The notes beneath the pieces are model-generated. The model was not told where the DNA came from, ran no database searches, and saw only the letters and a list, made by a program, of their open reading frames with translations. A program made the translations under genes and the position numbers. A DNA stretch of 64,000 nt, from NCBI GenBank assembly GCA_023381695.1, contig JAMCQP010000083.1, forward strand, positions 69,165-133,164, given 5' to 3'. The number at the start of each line of letters is the position of its first letter. Within the stretch, counting starts at the first letter, position 1. Below, piece by piece: positions 25,821 through 35,012 of this stretch. The DNA comes from Bacillota bacterium (GTDB taxonomy: Bacteria > Bacillota > UBA5301 > JAMCQP01).

Positions 25821-27437
25821 ATGGCGTCGCTTCCGAAACCGGATGAACTGGCGGGAATCAATTACAACCCCCCGCGCACCGGGTGGAGGGATACGCCTGT
25901 GGAGTTCAGGCGGGGCACCTATTGCTATGGCGCCAAGCCCAAAAACCTGGAAGCCGTCGGGCTTCCCAACCCCAGGGACTGGTCGCCGGAAGATCAGGAC
26001 TGGAAGCTGCCGGAAAACTGGAAGGAGATCATCCTGGAAGGGCTCAGAGAACGTCTGGGCAGGTTTCGTTCGTTGCAGATCTTTATGGATGCCTGTGTGC
26101 GTTGTGGGGCCTGCGCCGACAAATGCCACTTCTTCATCGGGTCGGGAGACCCCAGAAATATGCCCGTTCTGCGGGCCGAGCTTCTCAGGTCGGTATATCG
26201 CCGGGATTTCACCACCGCGGGAAAGATCTTCGGCAAGCTGGCCGGGGCACGGGATCTCACGGAGGAAGTGCTGAAGGAGTGGTACTACTACTTCTTTCAA
26301 TGCACCGAATGCCGCCGCTGTTCGGTCTTCTGCCCATTCGGCATCGATACGGCGGAGATCACGATCCTCGCCAGGGAGCTGCTCAACCTGGTGGGTTGCA
26401 ATATCGACTGGATCGCCGCTCCCGTGGCCAATTGCTACCGGACGGGGAACCACCTCGGCATCCAGCCCCACGCTTTCAAGGACATGATCGATTTTTGCAC
26501 GGAAGACATTGAGAAGGTGACCGGCGTTAAAGTCGAGCCCACCTTCAACCGGAAGGGCGCCGAAGTCCTTTTTATCACCCCTTCCGGGGATGTCTTCGCG
26601 GATCCGGGCACCTACACCCTGATGGGATACCTGATGCTCTTTCACGAGATCGGACTGGACTACACTTTCAGCACCTACGCCTCCGACGGTGGAAACTTCG
26701 GCCTCTTCACCTCCCATGAGATGATGAAAAGGCTCAACGCCAAGATGTACGCCGAGGCCGGAAGGCTGGGGGTAAAATGGATCCTGGGTGGCGAGTGCGG
26801 CCATATGTGGCGGGTTATTCACCAGTACATGGGCACCATGAACGGTCCCGCGGATTTCCTGGAGGAGCCGGTTTCCCCGATCACCGGCACCAGGTTCGAG
26901 CACGCCCGATCCACGAAGATGATCCATATCGCGGAGTTTACGGCGGATCTGATCCGGCACAACAAAGTGAAGCTGGACCCCGGCCGGAACAATCACCTGA
27001 AAGTCACCTTTCACGACCCCCGCAACACCTCCAGAGCCATGGGGCTCTTCGAAGAGCCGCGGTATGTCCTGCGTAGTGTCTGTAATCACTTTCGCGAGAT
27101 GCCGGAGAATACCATCCGGGAGCAGACATTCTGCTGCGGCAGCGGGGCCGGCCTGAACACGGACGAATACCTGGAGATGAGGTTGCGTGGGGGCTTTCCC
27201 AGGGCCAACGCGGTCAGGTACGTTCACGAGAAGTACGGGGTGAACACGGTGGCCTGTGTTTGCGCGATTGACAGGGCCGTGCTGCCTACCCTGATGGACT
27301 ACTGGGTTCCCGGGGTAGGGGTCGCCGGTTTGCACGAACTGGTGGGAAACGCCCTGGTGATGCAAGGAGAAAACGATCGGACGACGGATCTGCGCGGCAA
27401 CCCCTTGCACGGAAGGGAGGAAGGGGAGGATGTATAA
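25821..27437 (+). CDS. dsrK: DsrK, HdrD-like iron-sulfur subunit of DsrMKJOP
   Basis: 'CVRCGACADKCHFF', 'CTECRRCSVFCPFG', CCG motif 'FCCGSGAGLNTDEYLEMR'. Confidence 0.94.
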   Translation: MASLPKPDELAGINYNPPRTGWRDTPVEFRRGTYCYGAKPKNLEAVGLPNPRDWSPEDQDWKLPENWKEIILEGLRERLGRFRSLQIFMDACVRCGACADKCHFFIGSGDPRNMPVLRAELLRSVYRRDFTTAGKIFGKLAGARDLTEEVLKEWYYYFFQCTECRRCSVFCPFGIDTAEITILARELLNLVGCNIDWIAAPVANCYRTGNHLGIQPHAFKDMIDFCTEDIEKVTGVKVEPTFNRKGAEVLFITPSGDVFADPGTYTLMGYLMLFHEIGLDYTFSTYASDGGNFGLFTSHEMMKRLNAKMYAEAGRLGVKWILGGECGHMWRVIHQYMGTMNGPADFLEEPVSPITGTRFEHARSTKMIHIAEFTADLIRHNKVKLDPGRNNHLKVTFHDPRNTSRAMGLFEEPRYVLRSVCNHFREMPENTIREQTFCCGSGAGLNTDEYLEMRLRGGFPRANAVRYVHEKYGVNTVACVCAIDRAVLPTLMDYWVPGVGVAGLHELVGNALVMQGENDRTTDLRGNPLHGREEGEDV

Positions 27438-27828
27438 CGCGCGCCCCGTAATCATCGGCCTGGCCGTCTTCATCGGGTTGACGACTTTCCCGATCTGGCG
27501 TGCCCTGGAAAAAGCCGCGCCCGCGCCGGAGCCAGAGCTTGACACGCCGGCCATCCAGCAAATGCCGGAAAAGTTGTGCGTGGAGGCCACGCCGACCATG
27601 CGGGCCCGCCATATGCAACTTCTCGGCGACTGGCGCGCCGGAGTTGTCAGGGACGGCCGCACCGTCTATGCCGGCCAGGCCGGAAAGAAGTATGAGATGA
27701 GCCTTCAGAAGACTTGCCTGAAATGCCATGCGAACAAGGACAAGTTTTGCGATCAATGCCATGACTATGCGGGAGTGCAGCCGGACTGCTGGACCTGCCA
27801 CATTGCTCCGGGGGAGAATAAGCCATGA
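27430..27828 (+). CDS. dsrJ: DsrJ, triheme cytochrome c subunit
   Basis: 132 aa; three CxxCH motifs (CLKCH, CDQCH, CWTCH), N-terminal TM, conserved 'KLCVEATPTMRARHM'. Confidence 0.93.
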   Translation: MYNARPVIIGLAVFIGLTTFPIWRALEKAAPAPEPELDTPAIQQMPEKLCVEATPTMRARHMQLLGDWRAGVVRDGRTVYAGQAGKKYEMSLQKTCLKCHANKDKFCDQCHDYAGVQPDCWTCHIAPGENKP

Positions 27829-28604
27829 AGATCAGCAGGAGAAGCTTTTTGAAGATGGGTGGAACTTTCGCCCTGGGGTTCACAGCCCTGCCGGGGTTGA
27901 AGGCGTTTGCGGCAAGCGGCCTGCTTAAGGCTTCGCCGGATCCGAAAGCCCTGGCGGGCAAAAAATGGGCCATGGCCATCAATATGAAGGTCTGCCGGGA
28001 GAAGGGGCCGGAAGGCTGCAAAGAGTGTGTCGTCGCCTGCCACCAGGTGCACAACGTGCCCGACATCGGCAACCCCAAGGAAGAGGTCAAGTGGATCTGG
28101 AAGGAGCCTTTTGCCAACGCATTTCCAGGGCAGGAACACGAGTACCTGGAGGAGACGGTGAAAGGCCAGCCTTTTCTCGTCCTCTGCAACCATTGCGACA
28201 ACCCCCCCTGCGTGAGGGTGTGCCCGACGCAGGCGACGTTTAAGCGCAAAGACGGGATCGTCGTGATGGACGACCACCGGTGCATCGGCTGCCGGTTCTG
28301 CATGGCCGCCTGCCCGTTCGGGGCAAGGAGCTTTAATTTCCGGGATCCCCGGCCCTATATCCCGAAGTTGAACCGGGAGTTTCCCACCAGGGAGAAAGGG
28401 GTCGTGGAAAAGTGCAATTTCTGCGTGGAAAGGCTCGCCGCCGGCCTGTCACCGGCGTGCGTGGAAGCGTGCCGCCACGGGGCGCTGGTCTTCGGCGACC
28501 TTGAGGATCCCAATGCGGGGATACGGGACGTGCTGAGCTCACGTTTCACGATCCGGCGCAAACCCGAACTTGGGACCCGGCCCAAGGTTTATTATGTGGT
28601 GTGA
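27825..28604 (+). CDS. dsrO: DsrO, Tat-exported ferredoxin-like iron-sulfur subunit
   Basis: Twin-arginine 'SRRSFLKMG'; several 4Fe-4S motifs including 'CIGCRFCMAACPFG'. Confidence 0.94.
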   Translation: MKISRRSFLKMGGTFALGFTALPGLKAFAASGLLKASPDPKALAGKKWAMAINMKVCREKGPEGCKECVVACHQVHNVPDIGNPKEEVKWIWKEPFANAFPGQEHEYLEETVKGQPFLVLCNHCDNPPCVRVCPTQATFKRKDGIVVMDDHRCIGCRFCMAACPFGARSFNFRDPRPYIPKLNREFPTREKGVVEKCNFCVERLAAGLSPACVEACRHGALVFGDLEDPNAGIRDVLSSRFTIRRKPELGTRPKVYYVV

Positions 28605-29821
28605 GAAGCTCTGCGGGAGGGGTTGTGGTGCTTAAAAGGGCTCTCGGCGGAAGCCAGAGATACTGGAGCTGGATGTTTTTCCTGTTGGCGCTGGTGGGCA
28701 CAGGGCTTGCCTGCTATATCCGGCAGCTTGATCGGGGCCTGGCCATCACCGGCATGAGCCGGGACGTTTCCTGGGGCCTCTATATCGGCCAGTTCACCTT
28801 CCTGGTGGGGGTGGCCGCCTCGGCGGTGATGGTGGTTTTGCCGTATTACGTGCACCATGTCAAGGAGTTTGGCGGAATTACCATCTTTGGCGAGTTTCTG
28901 GCCGTGGCCGCGGTGCTCATGTCCTTGCTCTTCGTCATCGTGGACCTCGGCAAGCCCATGCGCCTCCTGAACCTCCTGCTCTATCCGACGCCCGGCTCGA
29001 TCATGTTCTGGGACATGATCGTCCTGACCGGATATCTCCTGCTGAATATCGTGATCGGATGGAACGTGCTTGAATCGGAACGTGAAGCGGTGCCGCCCCC
29101 GAAGTGGGTCAAACCGCTGATCTATCTTTCCGTTCCCTGGGCGGTCAGCATCCACACGGTCACGGCTTTTCTGTACGCCGGTCTCCCGGGCAGGCCGTAC
29201 TGGCTCACCGCCATCATGGCCGCCAGGTTTCTGGCCTCGGCGTTTGCTGCCGGCCCGGCGCTGCTCATCCTTTTGGGCCTGATCATCAGGAGGTCCAGCA
29301 ACTTTGCGCCAGGCGGGGACGTGATCCAGAAGCTCGCCAGAATTGTTGCCTACGCGATGATCATCAGCGTCTTCTTCGTGGGTCTGGAATTCTTCACCGC
29401 TTTCTACAGCCAGGTGCCCGGGCACATGCAGAGTCTTGAGTACCTCTTCGCCGGCCTGGACGGGCACCGGAACCTGGTTCCTTTCATGTGGATCTCTGCG
29501 GTGCTGGCGGTTACGGCGCTCGTCCTCCTGATCAATCCCGCCACGCGCGAGAACGAAAGGACCCTCCAGATAGCTTGCGCGGCCGTGTTCATCTCCCTGT
29601 GGCTTGAAAAGGGGCTCGGCCTGGTGGTGGGCGGTTTCATTCCCAGCGCGGTGGAAAGGGTGACCGACTATGCGCCGACCGTGCCCGAGCTGTTGATCGC
29701 CCTGGGAATCTGGGCTGCCGGTGGACTGTTGCTCACGATCCTTTACAAGATCGCCGTTTCCGTCAAGGAGGAAGAGCCCGGAATGGTGGAACTGGCGCAA
29801 AAACGAAGGGAAGTGGTGTAG
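28601..29821 (+). CDS. dsrP: DsrP, NrfD-family membrane subunit
   Basis: 406 aa polytopic NrfD-like; overlaps dsrO; 'RDVSWGLYIGQFTFLVGVAASAVMV'. Confidence 0.93.
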   Translation: MRSSAGGVVVLKRALGGSQRYWSWMFFLLALVGTGLACYIRQLDRGLAITGMSRDVSWGLYIGQFTFLVGVAASAVMVVLPYYVHHVKEFGGITIFGEFLAVAAVLMSLLFVIVDLGKPMRLLNLLLYPTPGSIMFWDMIVLTGYLLLNIVIGWNVLESEREAVPPPKWVKPLIYLSVPWAVSIHTVTAFLYAGLPGRPYWLTAIMAARFLASAFAAGPALLILLGLIIRRSSNFAPGGDVIQKLARIVAYAMIISVFFVGLEFFTAFYSQVPGHMQSLEYLFAGLDGHRNLVPFMWISAVLAVTALVLLINPATRENERTLQIACAAVFISLWLEKGLGLVVGGFIPSAVERVTDYAPTVPELLIALGIWAAGGLLLTILYKIAVSVKEEEPGMVELAQKRREVV

Positions 29822-30012
29822 TGTACCTGGTCGAGGTGAACCGTGAACTTTGCAGCGGTTGCGGGGAGTGCGTCGGCGCCTGCCCGGCGAAGCTCCTGGC
29901 TCTGGACGGCGAGAAGAAGAGTTTTGTGCAGGGAGATCCGGCGGAGTGCCTGGGATGTGAAAGCTGTACCATTCTCTGCACCAGGGGCGCCGTCAAGGTG
30001 ACCGAGTATTGA
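29821..30012 (+). CDS. 2[4Fe-4S] ferredoxin
   Basis: 63 aa; CSGCGECVGACP and CLGCESCTILCT. Confidence 0.92.
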   Translation: MYLVEVNRELCSGCGECVGACPAKLLALDGEKKSFVQGDPAECLGCESCTILCTRGAVKVTEY

Positions 30013-30097
30013 CCGGGGTGAAAAAGGAGGTGAGGTGGCCACCGGCTCATACAGGAGCCAGTAATCGAGTTGAATCTTTACCGGAGGTGAGTAGGTT

Positions 30098-31303
30098 ATG
30101 GCAATCAACAAGCACGAGATGCCGGACTCGGAGACCCCACGTCTTGACGAATTGGAAAAGGGTCCCTGGCCAAGCTTTGTCACCGAGATGCGGGAGGCTG
30201 CCGGGAAGAAACCGGCGGCCAGGGATCTGATGCGGCAACTGGAAAAATCGTATGGCGAGAAGGTTGGCCACTGGAAGCACGGCGGGATTGTGGGCGTTAA
30301 AGGATACGGGGGAGGGGTTATTGGCCGTTATTCGGATAGCCCCGAGGAGTTTCCCGGTGTTCGGGAATTTCATACTTTGCGTGTAAACCAGCCCAGCGGG
30401 TGGTTTTATACCAGCAAGGCCCTCCGGCAGCTCTGCGATGTCTGGGACAAGCACGGCTCCGGCCTTACCAACTTCCACGGGTCCACCGGGGACGTCATCC
30501 TTTTGGGCGCTCCCACGGGGAACCTCCAGGCTTGCTTTGATGATTTGAGCGACATCGGCTTCGACCTGGGCGGGTCGGGCGGGGACCTGCGTACGCCGAG
30601 CGCCTGCGTGGGCCCGGCGCGGTGCGAATTTGCCAACTTTGACACGCTGGACGCCTGCCAGAAGGTTACCATGGCCTTCCAGGATGAACTTCACCGCCCG
30701 CAGTGGCCGTACAAGTTCAAGGTCAAGATTTCGGGCTGCCCCAACGACTGCGTGGCCGCCCAGGCGCGGGCCGATTTCTCCCTGATTGGCACCTGGCGGG
30801 ATACCCTGCGCATTGACCAGGAGGCGGTGAAAGCTTACGCCGCCCAGGGGATGGACATCCGCGGGGAGGTCTGCGACCACTGCCCCACCAGGGCCCTGTC
30901 CTGGGATGACGCCCAAAAGCAGCTCAATCTGGTGGCGGAGGACTGCGTCCGGTGCATGCATTGCATCAACAAGATGCCCAGGGCCATCCGGCCGGGGGTG
31001 CAAAAGGGAGCCACGGTGCTCATCGGCGGCAAAGCCACCATCTTGCGGTCGGCCTTTCTTTCCTGGGTGCTGGTTCCCTTTATAAAGGTCGAGCCGCCGT
31101 ACACGGAATTGCTTGACCTGTTGCGGCGCATCACCGACTGGTGGGCGGATAACGCCAAGAGCAGGGAGCGGATCGGCGAACTCATCTACCGCGTCGGCAT
31201 GCGCACCTTCCTGGATGGCGTGGGCCTGCCGGCGGTGCCCCAGATGGTGAAGGAACCGCGGGCCAACCCGTATATCTTCTGGCGTTCCGAGGAGGTGAAA
31301 TAG
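30098..31303 (+). CDS. dsrA: Dissimilatory sulfite reductase alpha subunit
   Basis: 401 aa; 'HSTGDV'-like '[12 protein letters not shown]', '[16 protein letters not shown]', '[10 protein letters not shown]', ferredoxin domain. Confidence 0.97.
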   Translation: MAINKHEMPDSETPRLDELEKGPWPSFVTEMREAAGKKPAARDLMRQLEKSYGEKVGHWKHGGIVGVKGYGGGVIGRYSDSPEEFPGVREFHTLRVNQPSGWFYTSKALRQLCDVWDKHGSGLTNFHGSTGDVILLGAPTGNLQACFDDLSDIGFDLGGSGGDLRTPSACVGPARCEFANFDTLDACQKVTMAFQDELHRPQWPYKFKVKISGCPNDCVAAQARADFSLIGTWRDTLRIDQEAVKAYAAQGMDIRGEVCDHCPTRALSWDDAQKQLNLVAEDCVRCMHCINKMPRAIRPGVQKGATVLIGGKATILRSAFLSWVLVPFIKVEPPYTELLDLLRRITDWWADNAKSRERIGELIYRVGMRTFLDGVGLPAVPQMVKEPRANPYIFWRSEEVK

Positions 31304-31304
31304 C

Positions 31305-32363
31305 ATGCCCAAATTGGACTTCGGACCCCCTGACTTTCATGCCATGCTTCCCCCCGTCATCAAGCGCAACTACGGGCAATGGCGCTATCACGAAATCTTG
31401 AAACCGGGCTTGCTCAAACATGTGGCCGAAAGCGGTGAAGCTTTGTTTACCGTGCGCGCGGGCACGCCGCGGTTGCTGAACACCGATTCGGTGAGGCGCA
31501 TCGCCGATCTGGCCGACAAGTACTGCGACGGCTACGTACGCTTCACCAGCCGGCATAACCTGGAGTTTCTCATAAGCGACGAGTCCAGGGTGGAGCCGTT
31601 GCTGGCGGAGCTGAAGAAGTTCAACATCCCGGTGGGCGGCACCGGCAACTCCATGAGCAGCATCGTGCACACCCAGGGCTGGATCCACTGCCACACCCCG
31701 GCCACGGACGCTTCCGGCGTGGTGAAGGCGGTCATGGATGAACTCTTTCAACACTATACCCACATGGACCTGCCGGCCAAGCTGAAGGTGGCCATGGCCT
31801 GCTGCCTGAACATGTGCGGCGCCGTGCACTGCTCGGATATCGCCATACTGGGGGTGCATCGCACGCCGCCAAAGGTGGACCATGAGGCTCTGGCCAGGGG
31901 TTGCGAGGTGCCCACGGTGGTTGCCAGTTGTCCCACGGCGGCCCTCCGGCCGAATCCCAGGCTGAAGAGCGTGGACGTGGTGGAGGAACGCTGCATGTAC
32001 TGCGGCAACTGTTTCACCATGTGCCCGGCCATGAAGATCATGGACGGAGAGCACGACGGCATCTCCATCTGGGTGGGCGGCAAGGTGGGCAACGCCCGCA
32101 CGGCGCCCATGTTCTCCAAGCTGGCGATCCCCTTCCTGCCCAATAACCCGCCGCGCTGGCCGGAGGTGGTGGACGCGGTCAAAAACATCGTCGACGTCTG
32201 GGCCGCCCATGCCATAAAGGGCGAGCGCGTAGGGGAATGGATCAACCGGGTGGGCTGGGAACGGTTCTTTGAACTGACCGGCTTGCCGTTTACGGATAAG
32301 CATGTGGACGACTTCATCTTCTCTGTTCCCTCCTTCCGTTCCAGCACCCAGTTCAAGTGGTAG
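31305..32363 (+). CDS. dsrB: Dissimilatory sulfite reductase beta subunit
   Basis: 352 aa; 'CCLNMCGAVHCSDI', 'CMYCGNCFTMCPAM'; 2 nt after dsrA. Confidence 0.97.
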   Translation: MPKLDFGPPDFHAMLPPVIKRNYGQWRYHEILKPGLLKHVAESGEALFTVRAGTPRLLNTDSVRRIADLADKYCDGYVRFTSRHNLEFLISDESRVEPLLAELKKFNIPVGGTGNSMSSIVHTQGWIHCHTPATDASGVVKAVMDELFQHYTHMDLPAKLKVAMACCLNMCGAVHCSDIAILGVHRTPPKVDHEALARGCEVPTVVASCPTAALRPNPRLKSVDVVEERCMYCGNCFTMCPAMKIMDGEHDGISIWVGGKVGNARTAPMFSKLAIPFLPNNPPRWPEVVDAVKNIVDVWAAHAIKGERVGEWINRVGWERFFELTGLPFTDKHVDDFIFSVPSFRSSTQFKW

Positions 32364-32383
32364 GGCAAAAGAGCGGCGTTTTT

Positions 32384-32428
32384 CCCGGGGATCTGCGGTC
32401 CGGCGGATGGGAACCACAGATCTCCGGG
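32384..32428 (+). promoter_or_regulatory. Intercistronic hairpin between dsrB and dsrC
   Basis: CCCGGGGATCTG ... CAGATCTCCGGG, 12-bp stem with one G-T wobble. Confidence 0.75.
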
Positions 32429-32485
32429 ATAACGGGAATGGAGCAAGGCGGGCTCAGGTACGATCTAAACGGAGGTGCTTCTGCG

Positions 32486-32803
32486 ATGTCTGAAATTAAT
32501 CTGGCCGGAGTTGCCGTGCAAATTGACGAGGACGGTTTCATTCAGGACACCGGCAAATGGAATGAGGCCGTGGCCAAGGCCCTGGCGGAAACGGAGGGGA
32601 TCACCGGATTATCCGAGGACCACTGGAAGATCATCAACTACCTGCGAAAATACTACCTGGAATTCGGGATTGCCCCGATGATCAGGAAACTCTGCAAGGA
32701 AACAGGCTATGACCTCAAGACCATCTATGAGTTGTTCCCGTCCGGACCGGCCAAGGGCGCCTGCAAGATCGCCGGTTTGCCCAAACCCACCGGGTGCGTC
32801 TAG
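32486..32803 (+). CDS. dsrC: DsrC sulfur carrier protein
   Basis: 105 aa from ATG 32486; C-terminal 'GACKIAGLPKPTGCV' with both conserved Cys. Confidence 0.96.
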   Translation: MSEINLAGVAVQIDEDGFIQDTGKWNEAVAKALAETEGITGLSEDHWKIINYLRKYYLEFGIAPMIRKLCKETGYDLKTIYELFPSGPAKGACKIAGLPKPTGCV

Positions 32804-32826
32804 TATTGCGGCAGGGAGGGAGAAAG

Positions 32827-33489
32827 TTGGGACTGTGGTTTGTCATCGGAGGCATACTTCCCTATCTGGCACTTCTGGTGGGCGTGGGCGGCCTGATCAG
32901 CCGCATTTTGCGCTGGGCGCGCGCGCCGCAACACCTGCACTGGGAGCTCTTTCCCTACCCGTCCACCCCGGCGGGGCAGACGGGGGAACTCCTGGCGGAG
33001 GTCTTCACGCTCCGGAGTCTGTACAGCTACAACCTGCGGTTCTGGCTGCCATCTCTTACCATGCACTATGGAATCTATCTGGTGATCCTGTGGATGGGGC
33101 TATCCGCGCTGGGGGTGAGGGATACCGCCGTCGCGGGGGCGGCGGGAGGCGTGCTGGCGGTGGCGGGCGCCGCGGCCCTGGTGGTGATTCGTGCCGCCCG
33201 CAGGGAAACCCGGCAAATCACTGCTCCCGTGGAGTACCTGAATCTGGCCCTGGTCATGGCCATCGGCCTTTCCGGGTTGATTACCGGCTGGTTCCTTCAA
33301 CCGGAAGCTTTCCGGCGGTATGTGATCGGCCTGGCAAGCTTTTCTCCCGTGTTGCCGGCGGCGGAACAACTGGCGCCCATCCTGTTCCTGGAGGTGTTTC
33401 TGCTCTATCTTCCCTTCAGCCGGATGGCCCATTTTGCCGCCAAGTACTTTACCTATCACAAGGTGAAATGGGGGGAGATGGCCAGGTGA
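32827..33489 (+). CDS. Second DsrM-like membrane cytochrome b subunit
   Basis: Likely TTG start 32827 after GGGAGGGAGAAAG; NarI-like 'SLTMHYGIYLVILWMGL'; followed by DsrK-like. Confidence 0.88.
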   Translation: MGLWFVIGGILPYLALLVGVGGLISRILRWARAPQHLHWELFPYPSTPAGQTGELLAEVFTLRSLYSYNLRFWLPSLTMHYGIYLVILWMGLSALGVRDTAVAGAAGGVLAVAGAAALVVIRAARRETRQITAPVEYLNLALVMAIGLSGLITGWFLQPEAFRRYVIGLASFSPVLPAAEQLAPILFLEVFLLYLPFSRMAHFAAKYFTYHKVKWGEMAR

Positions 33490-35012
33490 GAAAGGTTTTT
33501 GACGATTACCGCGCTCTCTCCGATCAGGCGATCCAGGCCAGGTCCCCCCGGCGGGCGGCTTTTCTGGAGGCCATGGGGAAATCCCTGCGGTCCGGGGAAA
33601 ACCGGGCTTTCTGGCTGCCTTACGTGCTTTCCCTGGACATGTGCATGAAATGCGGGACCTGTGCCGAGGTTTGCCCACTGTATCTTTCCAGCGGGCGGAA
33701 CGCGCTGTACCACCCGGTTTACCGCTCCGACATGCTGCGCAAGGTCTACCGGCGGTACTTCACGCTGTCCGGGAAGCTTTTCCCCAAGGTGGTCGGGGCG
33801 GAGGATCTTACCGAGGAAAAGCTGGACGCCATGGCGGAGAACTTTTACCGGTGCACGGTGTGCCGCCGCTGCGCCTATGTGTGCCCGGTGGCCATTGATA
33901 ACGGCCTCCTGGCCCGGGAGGGAAGGAAGATCTTTGATGCCATCGGCATTGCACCTGATGAGCTGAAGGAGAAGGGCACCAGGTTGCAGCTGGAGGCGGG
34001 GAACGCCACCGGGGTAAAGACGCCGGCCTTTCGCGACATGGTGGAATTTATGGAAGAAGATCTTCAGGACACCCGGGGATACCAGGTGCAGATCCCCGTG
34101 GATAAAAAGGGCGCCGAGTATCTGGTGATGCATAATACCGGCGATTACCCGGCGTTTTCGGAAACCGTCATGGGGGCCGCGGAGATCTTTCAGGCCGCGG
34201 GCGCGGACTGGACCGTAAACTCCCCCGACACGGGGATTAACGATGTAGTCAACTACGGGGTCTTTTTCAGCGATACGGAGTTTGAAAAGGTGGCCCGGGC
34301 CCAGGTAAGGACAGTCCGGGAGCTGGGGGCAAGGGTCCTGGTGATCGGGGAGTGCGGACATGCCTTTGAGGCCATGAAATACCTCATCCAGAGGTTGATC
34401 CCTGCCGAGGAACGCCCCTTTGAGGTCAAGAGCATCCTGGAGGTCTATGATGAGTGGATCCGGGAAGGCCGAATCGAGCTCGACCCGGCCAAAAACCCCG
34501 AGCCGGTGGTCTATCACGATTCCTGCAAGGCGGGGCGCCTGGGAGGGTTGTACGAAGAGCCTCGGCGGATCTTGAAGAGCGCCTGTCTGGACCTCCGGGA
34601 GATGACGCCCAACCGGGAGCTGAGCTACTGCTGCGGCGGCGGCAGTGGGTTTGCCATCATGAGCAAGGGGGACTTCCTGAAGTTTCGCATGGAGACCTAC
34701 GGCAAGATCAAGGAAGAGCAGATCAGGCAGACGGGCGCCGGGGTGGTCGCCCTGGCCTGTTCCAACTGCAAGGGGCAGTTCCGCGATATCATCAATTATT
34801 ATCACCTGCCGGTGCGCATCGCCGGGATCAGCGAGCTGGTGGCCAATGCCCTGGTACGGGGGAGGGATAGGCGCAGTGAAGGGATTACGTTTGCCCAGGC
34901 TGGTGGTGGGAGCGCCGCACGGGAAGTCCGGGAAGACCACGATCACCGTGGGGTTGTTGCAAGCCCTGCGCGGGAGGGGGATCCCCGTCCAGGCTTTCAA
35001 GAAAGGGCCTGA
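33486..35012 (+). CDS. Second DsrK-like HdrD-type iron-sulfur protein; reading frame runs into downstream gene
   Basis: GTG 33486; 'CMKCGTCAEVCPLY', 'CTVCRRCAYVCPVA', 'YCCGGGSGF', 'ACSNCKGQ'; homologous end near 34858; frame stays open to 35012. Confidence 0.88.
   Translation: MRKVFDDYRALSDQAIQARSPRRAAFLEAMGKSLRSGENRAFWLPYVLSLDMCMKCGTCAEVCPLYLSSGRNALYHPVYRSDMLRKVYRRYFTLSGKLFPKVVGAEDLTEEKLDAMAENFYRCTVCRRCAYVCPVAIDNGLLAREGRKIFDAIGIAPDELKEKGTRLQLEAGNATGVKTPAFRDMVEFMEEDLQDTRGYQVQIPVDKKGAEYLVMHNTGDYPAFSETVMGAAEIFQAAGADWTVNSPDTGINDVVNYGVFFSDTEFEKVARAQVRTVRELGARVLVIGECGHAFEAMKYLIQRLIPAEERPFEVKSILEVYDEWIREGRIELDPAKNPEPVVYHDSCKAGRLGGLYEEPRRILKSACLDLREMTPNRELSYCCGGGSGFAIMSKGDFLKFRMETYGKIKEEQIRQTGAGVVALACSNCKGQFRDIINYYHLPVRIAGISELVANALVRGRDRRSEGITFAQAGGGSAAREVREDHDHRGVVASPAREGDPRPGFQERA

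Noticed and set aside
25722-27662. 646-aa minus-strand ORF opposite dsrK
   Set aside because: Antisense to dsrK/dsrJ; no recognisable domain, biased composition.
32709-33485. N-terminal 259 codons of the listed 767-aa ORF 32709-35012
   Set aside because: This part is out of frame with dsrC and DsrM2, which are clear homologues in other frames; the real DsrK-like gene starts at GTG 33486.
33456-35000. 514-aa minus-strand ORF opposite second dsrK
   Set aside because: Antisense shadow ORF without recognisable motifs.
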